From contig CAVZRL010000003.1 in assembly GCA_963777775.1 (NCBI GenBank), positions 1 to 64,000 of the forward strand: a stretch of 64,000 nt of DNA. Direction: 5' to 3'. How positions within the stretch are numbered: the first letter of the stretch is position 1; the number at the start of each line of letters is the position of its first letter. The notes beneath the pieces were generated by a model. That model did not search any database. It saw only the letters and a list, made by a program, of their open reading frames with translations, and was not told the origin of the DNA. Source of the stretch: WHSW01 sp963777775. Lineage in GTDB: Bacteria > Actinomycetota > Thermoleophilia > Solirubrobacterales > 70-9. A program made the position numbers and the translations under genes. Below, piece after piece: positions 59,437 to 64,000 of this stretch.

Positions 59437-60552
59437 TCAGCGCTGCGGGAGGATCCAGCCGCTGACGCGGGGGAAGGACTCGGCGCCGGTGCCGCCCGGG
59501 TCGAACTGCTCGGTAATCGAGTCGATCGCGACCACCTTTCCTGAGCGCTTGGTTGGAATGAACAGCCATTGGTCCGCGGCCGGCCAGCCGACGAGCAGCC
59601 AGCGGCCGTCGGGCGACCAGGTCGGACCGGTGAGCTCACCACGGGCGGAGAAGAGGACGCGCCCGTCGCCGCCGTCGGGGATCAGGACGAGCTCGTCCCC
59701 GGCCCGGACGTGGTGGATCGTCGCCAGCGACGAACCATCGGGCGAGGTCGCTGGTCCGACCCGTTGCTCCGAAGCAGGCGTGGTCAACAGCTCGACGTCC
59801 TGGCGCGTGGTCGGCAGTCGCTCGCCGGTGTCGACGTCCACAGTGCGGACGTCCGTCTCATCCGAGGCATAGGTGAGCACGTGGACCGGGCGGGCGCCGG
59901 GCGCGACCTTTGCCTCCGGCGGGGGTGGGCGCCACGCCGGTGGCACCGGCGACACGTCGCGCTCCAGCAGCCGCTCGTCGCTGCCGTCGCCGTCGACGAC
60001 CCAGAGATCGTCGCCGCTGCGATACGCGATCCGGGTGTCGAACCCGATTCCGCCCCAGCGCGGGTCGTGGACGGTGGCCGGCGCGTCGATCGTCCAGCGC
60101 ACCTCGCCGACCGGGTCCACGGCGAGCAGCTCCCGACCCTCGGCGACCGCGACGAACAGCCCGCGCGGCGACCAGCTCGCCTCCTCGTAGTCGCCGAGCA
60201 GCCGCTTCGAGCCGTCCTCGCGCACGATCCACGGCCCCTGCCCGGACTCGACCAGCAGCTCGCCCTCGGCCGGCAGCGAGCGCAGCGCCGGCTTCGCGTC
60301 CTCCTCGCCGATCCCGACCACGTCGGAGACGAGGTCGCCGACCTTCGCTCCGGCCGGGCTGAGCACGATCGCGAGCACCGCCAGGCCGCCGCCGAGCGCG
60401 AGCGCGAGCGGCCGAGCGCGGTGGGCTTGCCGGGCTGGCGTCCGCTCCTTATAGGCGGTCCGGACGACCTCCCACGAGCGCTGCTCGGCCTCCTCCTCGC
60501 CAGGGACGCGGACGTCGCGCAGGCGGGCGCCGGGATCGGGGTCGCGGCTCAT
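59437..60552 (-). CDS. membrane-anchored beta-propeller, possible anti-sigma factor
   Basis: The 371-residue protein has a cytoplasmic N-terminus of about 45 charged residues (VRVPGEEEAEQRSWEVVRTA), one helix (about 48-68) and an outer propeller. The propeller has repeated WSPRG, TSPDGSS and WSPDGRW motifs (PD40/TolB-like). The start overlaps the stop of the ECF sigma gene, the usual place for an anti-sigma factor. The cytoplasmic part is short for a known anti-sigma domain, so the role is inferred from position. Last gene of a four-gene operon. Confidence 0.72.
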   Translation of the reverse strand: MSRDPDPGARLRDVRVPGEEEAEQRSWEVVRTAYKERTPARQAHRARPLALALGGGLAVLAIVLSPAGAKVGDLVSDVVGIGEEDAKPALRSLPAEGELLVESGQGPWIVREDGSKRLLGDYEEASWSPRGLFVAVAEGRELLAVDPVGEVRWTIDAPATVHDPRWGGIGFDTRIAYRSGDDLWVVDGDGSDERLLERDVSPVPPAWRPPPPEAKVAPGARPVHVLTYASDETDVRTVDVDTGERLPTTRQDVELLTTPASEQRVGPATSPDGSSLATIHHVRAGDELVLIPDGGDGRVLFSARGELTGPTWSPDGRWLLVGWPAADQWLFIPTKRSGKVVAIDSITEQFDPGGTGAESFPRVSGWILPQR

Positions 60553-61175
60553 CGCGCGTCCTCCTCGACGGCCGGCCGGAGGCGATCGAGGCCGCGCCGC
60601 AGGCGCGAGTTCACGGTCCCGCGCGGGAGCCCGAGCATCTCGGCGATCTCGCCGGGCGTGTACTCGAGCACGTAGCGGAGCACGACCACCGCCCGGTGCT
60701 CGGGCGGGAGCGCGGCGAGCGCGGCGAGGACCTGGTCCGAGATCGCGTCGGGATCCGGAGCGGCGGGCTCGGAGGCGGGGGAGAGGGCGCTCTCGCGCCG
60801 CAGCGCCCGGGCCCGTGCGTGGTCGATCGCCCGGTTGACGGTGATCCGGTGCAGCCAGGGCCCGAACGGGCGCCTGCGGTCGAACCGGTCGAGCGCCCGG
60901 ATCGCGGCCAGGAACGACTCCTGGGCGATGTCCTCGGCGGCGCTCGCGTCGGCGACGACGAGATAGGCGGCGCGGTGGGCGCGTCGCCAATGGCGGCGGA
61001 ACAGTTCCTCGAGCGCCTCCGAGGAGCCCCGCTGGGCGTCGCGAATCAGCGCCGTCTCCCGCCGCGCGCGCAGCAGGCCCCGTCGGGGGAGCCCCGAGAG
61101 GCGCTCGGAGGCCTGGTTCGCGGTCATCCTCGGCCACGATTGTCCCGCGAACCGCAGCGCCACGGCCTCGCTCAT
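60549..61175 (-). CDS. ECF sigma factor
   Basis: The 208-residue sigma-70 family protein has region 2 with ASAAEDIAQESFLAAIRALD (about 86-105) and PFGPWLHRITVNRAID. Region 4 has LPPEHRAVVVLRYVLEYTPG and the recognition helix GTVNSRLRRGLDRL. About 40 extra residues precede region 2. The ATG is embedded in the upstream peptidase stop and its stop in the propeller start, so all are co-translated. Target promoters cannot be told. Confidence 0.9.
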   Translation of the reverse strand: MSEAVALRFAGQSWPRMTANQASERLSGLPRRGLLRARRETALIRDAQRGSSEALEELFRRHWRRAHRAAYLVVADASAAEDIAQESFLAAIRALDRFDRRRPFGPWLHRITVNRAIDHARARALRRESALSPASEPAAPDPDAISDQVLAALAALPPEHRAVVVLRYVLEYTPGEIAEMLGLPRGTVNSRLRRGLDRLRPAVEEDAR

Positions 61176-61993
61176 CGCGGTCCCCGCATCAGCTCGCCGG
61201 CGAGCGCCAGGATTGCCGCCGCATGGCGGTCGGCATGGACATGGCCGGCGGCGGGCAGCTCGACGACGAAGGAGCTCGTGCCCCGAAAGCGGCGGTTCTG
61301 CCAGTTCGGAGCCGTCCCGTCCATCCACGGCAGGCGGTGAAAGGGAAGCCCGGCGAGGCGGGCGTAGACGCGGGCCGCCGGGACGCTCGGTCCCCAGGCG
61401 CGCACCAGGGGCTCGGCCTGCTGGTGGAACCAGATCGTGACCTCCGGCCGCAGCCGGCGGATCAGCCGCCGCGCGATCCGGGTCTCGGGCTCGGAGAATG
61501 GCGCCGGCCCCGAGTGCTCGGGGTCGCCGCGGGCGCCGATCGGCCGCCAGTCGGAGGCGAAGTTGCGGTTCAGGTCGACGCCGCGGCCGTTGAGGCGGGT
61601 GCCGAGGGCGAGGCCGTCGGGGTTCAGGTTCCGGACGACGATCAGATCACCCGCCTCCGGGCGGCGACAGAAGTAGGCGCGCCTGACCGCGGCGATGCCC
61701 GCGCACTCGTCGCCGTGGATGCAGCCGATCGCGAGTATGCGCGGGCCCGAGCCTCGGTCGTCGCGAGCGCCCCCGTTGACCGCGGTCGCCTCGATCGGGC
61801 GCCCCTCGGCTGAGCGGCCGACGATCGCGGTCGTCCGGCGGATCACGTCGCGGCGCGGCGCGACCGTGCGCCCGAGCTCAGCCAGCGCTGCCGACGGCGT
61901 GGCAGGCGCGGCGGTGCCCCCGACGTCCGAGACGCCGAGGGCGGCCACCGCCAGACCGGCAAGCGCGAGGATGATCAGCGGGCCGGCTCGCAC
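61172..61993 (-). CDS. exported M14-type zinc carboxypeptidase
   Basis: The 273-residue protein has an N-terminal export segment (LIILALAGLAVAALGVSDVG). M14 metal motif HGDE (in GCIHGDECAG) is near residues 93-96, the substrate Arg region is VDLNRNF, and the third zinc His is in TIWFHQQ. The catalytic Glu is in SFVVELPAAG near the end. It resembles MpaA/DL-endopeptidase-like M14 enzymes acting on murein peptides. Located outside, within a sigma-factor operon, it may generate or trim a signal peptide. The start is GTG. Confidence 0.82.
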   Translation of the reverse strand: MRAGPLIILALAGLAVAALGVSDVGGTAAPATPSAALAELGRTVAPRRDVIRRTTAIVGRSAEGRPIEATAVNGGARDDRGSGPRILAIGCIHGDECAGIAAVRRAYFCRRPEAGDLIVVRNLNPDGLALGTRLNGRGVDLNRNFASDWRPIGARGDPEHSGPAPFSEPETRIARRLIRRLRPEVTIWFHQQAEPLVRAWGPSVPAARVYARLAGLPFHRLPWMDGTAPNWQNRRFRGTSSFVVELPAAGHVHADRHAAAILALAGELMRGPR

Positions 61994-62976
61994 TCACCGC
62001 CCTCGCGACCCACGCCCCTTGCCCGCAGCCGCCGCACCAGCACCGCGCAGACGGCGGCGAGGAGCGCCAGGCCGGCGACAATCGCCCCCCACGGGGCGCC
62101 GGGGTCATCGCTCGCGACGGGTTCCGCGATCGGCTCGCTGACGCTGTAGGACTTCAGGTCGACACTCGCGATCGGCTCGCCGCGGTCGATGACCGCGAGG
62201 CTCGACCCGTCGGCGCTCGGCTGCAGGCCAAGACGCCAGACCTGCCGGTGAGCGGCGAGCAGGTCGAGGTCGATGCAGACGGCGGTCCCGCGTTGCGTGT
62301 CGAGGGCGTGGATAAACGGCGGATGGTCTCGCTCCGCGGGTTCGTAGAGGGTGTAGGCCCAGCGGCCGTCGGGGCTCGTCCCCCGCGTCTGCGGAAACCC
62401 GGCCATCTCCTCGCCGGATTCGTTCGGGTCGACGATCGGGTCGGGAAGCAGCTTGCCCCGCTCGAAGTCGTAGACCCGCACCTCGTAGGCGGTCGGGTTG
62501 CGCGGGGCCGGGTAGCGGATCAGGTACATCGAGCGCCCGTCGGGCGACAGCGCGTCGAAGCTGAAGTCGTCGCGCAATGTGAGCCGCTCGCGCAGCTCGA
62601 GCTGGGCGGTGTCGAAGACGGCGAAGGTCGTCGTCGCCCGCGGAAAGCTCCGCCGCGGCTCGATCACGACCAGCGTCCGCCCGTCGGCCGAGAGGCCACT
62701 GGGGGTGGCGTCGTAGGCGACCAGCGGGACGCCGTAATCGCCGGGCAGCACGGTCGAGCGCAGGATCTCGCCGCTGCCGGCGGCGATCTTGACCACCGCT
62801 GTGTCGCCGCCCGCCGCCACGGTCGCGTAGCGGAAGTCGCCGTCGCGACTGGCGACCCCGGCGTTGTCGCCGCCGTCGAACGGCACCGGCAGCCCATCGC
62901 CCGAGGCCGTCGAGGCCGCGCCGCCACACGCGGCCAGCGCCAGCACGCACCCGAGCATCATTCGTATCGCGGACAT
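61975..62976 (-). CDS. lipoprotein beta-propeller with C-terminal helix
   Basis: The 333-residue protein has a signal with lipobox LALAAC (lipid at Cys17). PD40-like propeller repeats follow (ATPSGLSADGRTLVVIE, DALSPDGRSMYLI, RGTSPDGRWAYTLYEP). A C-terminal transmembrane helix (GAIVAGLALLAAVCAVLV) and a basic end (VRRLRARGVGREGG) complete it. A good ribosome site (aagggag) sits before the ATG, and this is the first gene of the operon. It overlaps the peptidase start by 19 bases. Both a lipid anchor and a C-terminal helix are unusual. Confidence 0.75.
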   Translation of the reverse strand: MSAIRMMLGCVLALAACGGAASTASGDGLPVPFDGGDNAGVASRDGDFRYATVAAGGDTAVVKIAAGSGEILRSTVLPGDYGVPLVAYDATPSGLSADGRTLVVIEPRRSFPRATTTFAVFDTAQLELRERLTLRDDFSFDALSPDGRSMYLIRYPAPRNPTAYEVRVYDFERGKLLPDPIVDPNESGEEMAGFPQTRGTSPDGRWAYTLYEPAERDHPPFIHALDTQRGTAVCIDLDLLAAHRQVWRLGLQPSADGSSLAVIDRGEPIASVDLKSYSVSEPIAEPVASDDPGAPWGAIVAGLALLAAVCAVLVRRLRARGVGREGGECEPAR

Positions 62977-63079
62977 CGCGCTCCCTTCGCGCGTCGAGTT
63001 CGTCTGCTGCTGGTACGGGCCCGGGCGCCGCGGAGGTCCGACCTGGTTGGCCCCGGACCCGCCTGCCAGACTCGGCCAG

Positions 63080-64000
63080 GTGACCCGGCAGGAGCGCCTG
63101 ACCCTGATTGCGACGATCCTCGGCTCGACCGTCGTCTTCCTCGACTCGACGGTCGTCAACGTCGCGCTTCCCGCGATCCAGGCCGATCTCGACACCGGCC
63201 TCGCCGGGCAGCAGTGGGTGGTGGAGGCCTACATGCTGACCCTGGTCTCGCTGCTGCTCGTCGGCGGATCGCTCGGCGATCTCTACGGGCGCCGGCGGAT
63301 GTTTGTCGTCGGCCTCTCGGGATTCGCGGCCACCTCGGTCCTCTGCGCGATCGCCCCGACCGACGAGACCCTGGTCGCGGCCCGGGCGCTGCAGGGGATC
63401 GCGGGCGCGCTCCTCGTCCCGGGCTCGCTGGCGATCCTCGCCGCGACCTTCGAGGGCGAGGCTCGCGGCCGGGCGGTCGGCCTCTGGACTGCCTGGGCCG
63501 GGATCTCGACCCTCGCCGGCCCGGCGGGCGGCGGGCTGCTGGTCGAGTTCGACTGGCGCTGGATCTTCTGGGTCAACATCCCGGTGATCGCGGCGACCCT
63601 GTGGCTGACCGTGCGCGCGGTCGATGAGAGCCGCGACCCGGCGGCCTGCCCGGGGATCGACGCGGTGGGGATCTGCCTCTCGGCGGTCGGTCTCGCCGGG
63701 CCGGTGTTCGCGCTCGTCGAGCAGCCGACCTACGGCTGGGGAGATCCGCTCGTCTGGGCGCCGCTGCTGGCTGGGGTGGTCTCGTTCGCGGCCTTCATCT
63801 GGTGGGAGTCGCGCGCCCGGGCGCCGATGCTGCCGCTGGAGCTCTTTCGCTCGCACAACTTCAGCGCCGTCAACCTGGCGACGCTGTGCGTGTACGCGGG
63901 GCTGATCGGGGCCTCTTTCTTCATCACCCTGTTCCTGCAGCAGGTCGCCGGCTTCACCGCCTTTCAGGCGGGCGCCGCGACGACGCCGATCACGATCGTC
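63080..64000 (+). CDS. MFS drug exporter of the DHA2 (EmrB/QacA) family, 5' part
   Basis: The 307 residues run open to the window edge, so the 3' end is missing. Motif D1-like FLDSTVVNVALPAIQADL (about 21-38) is followed by motif A GSLGDLYGRRRMFV (about 63-76) and motif C-like ISTLAGPAGGGLLVEFDWRW (about 141-160). This marks the 14-helix DHA2 group of proton-driven multidrug exporters. The GTG start has a CAGACT box seven bases upstream. It is divergent from the propeller lipoprotein operon across 103 bases. Confidence 0.88.
   Translation, partial: MTRQERLTLIATILGSTVVFLDSTVVNVALPAIQADLDTGLAGQQWVVEAYMLTLVSLLLVGGSLGDLYGRRRMFVVGLSGFAATSVLCAIAPTDETLVAARALQGIAGALLVPGSLAILAATFEGEARGRAVGLWTAWAGISTLAGPAGGGLLVEFDWRWIFWVNIPVIAATLWLTVRAVDESRDPAACPGIDAVGICLSAVGLAGPVFALVEQPTYGWGDPLVWAPLLAGVVSFAAFIWWESRARAPMLPLELFRSHNFSAVNLATLCVYAGLIGASFFITLFLQQVAGFTAFQAGAATTPITIV

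Noticed and set aside
62105..63856. 583-codon minus-strand frame across the lipoprotein and MFS genes
   Set aside because: It overlaps two well-supported genes on both strands and shows only charged low-complexity sequence.

Overview
The window is very GC-rich with dense, mostly overlapping genes and many GTG/TTG starts. It carries an actinobacterial-type division and cell wall cluster, a Ku/LigD end-joining set, an F420-type (Ddn-like) oxidoreductase, a DevR/DevS-like sensor pair and a small family of secreted proteins beginning with a Pro-Ser-Pro-Ala-Leu motif. My best guess is an actinobacterium of the Thermoleophilia (Solirubrobacterales-like); this is inferred from gene content and style, not from a marker-gene comparison.

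Layout. 1-1525: end of a two-component system and a CpaB-like pilus protein. 1526-5630: decayed stretch with a collagen-like repeat scrap, a frameshifted tail-fibre-type domain, a membrane protein with a transposase-like zinc ribbon, a quinol nitric oxide reductase, a 3' fragment of tRNA-Ser(CGA) and the first ~43 codons of an FAD oxidoreductase. 5735-13573: DsbA-VKOR disulfide pair, MgtE-like and ZIP metal transporters, FAD/NAD oxidoreductase, LuxR-type regulator with GAF-GAF kinase, and a tandem universal stress protein. 13574-16436: Tad pilus cpaF-tadB-tadC, whose 5' end has no normal start codon. The pilus genes on both sides suggest that the 12 kb between them was inserted.

16487-29951: sugar-phosphate block with ROK glucokinase, zwf, gnd, pgl, rpiA, tkt, tal and pgi, plus macro-domain, HAD and SnoaL-APH proteins. 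Together these cover glucose phosphorylation and the oxidative and non-oxidative pentose phosphate pathway. The ROK and zwf genes converge on a large multi-arm palindrome.

30124-47137: dcw cluster mraZ-rsmH-ftsL-ftsI-murE-murF-mraY-(two opposite-strand genes)-murD-ftsW-murG-murC-murB-ftsQ-ftsZ. It has a readable MraZ operator/promoter and two consensus promoters before ftsZ. 47176-54406: glycine cleavage genes gcvT, gcvH, gcvPA, gcvPB interleaved with three related secreted proteins, two of them a recent tandem duplication, and a possible lipoprotein.

54435-57965: end-joining genes, with LigD polymerase and ligase as separate proteins on either side of Ku. 57983-59430: FetAB-like ABC exporter. 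59437-62976: four-gene overlapping operon (lipoprotein propeller, M14 peptidase, ECF sigma factor, membrane-anchored propeller) that looks like an uncharacterised envelope-signalling system. 63080-64000: start of an MFS drug exporter running off the edge.

Across the window, about 17 genes carry a TAnnnT-like -10 box ending only 6-9 bases before the start codon, so leaderless transcripts look common in this organism.
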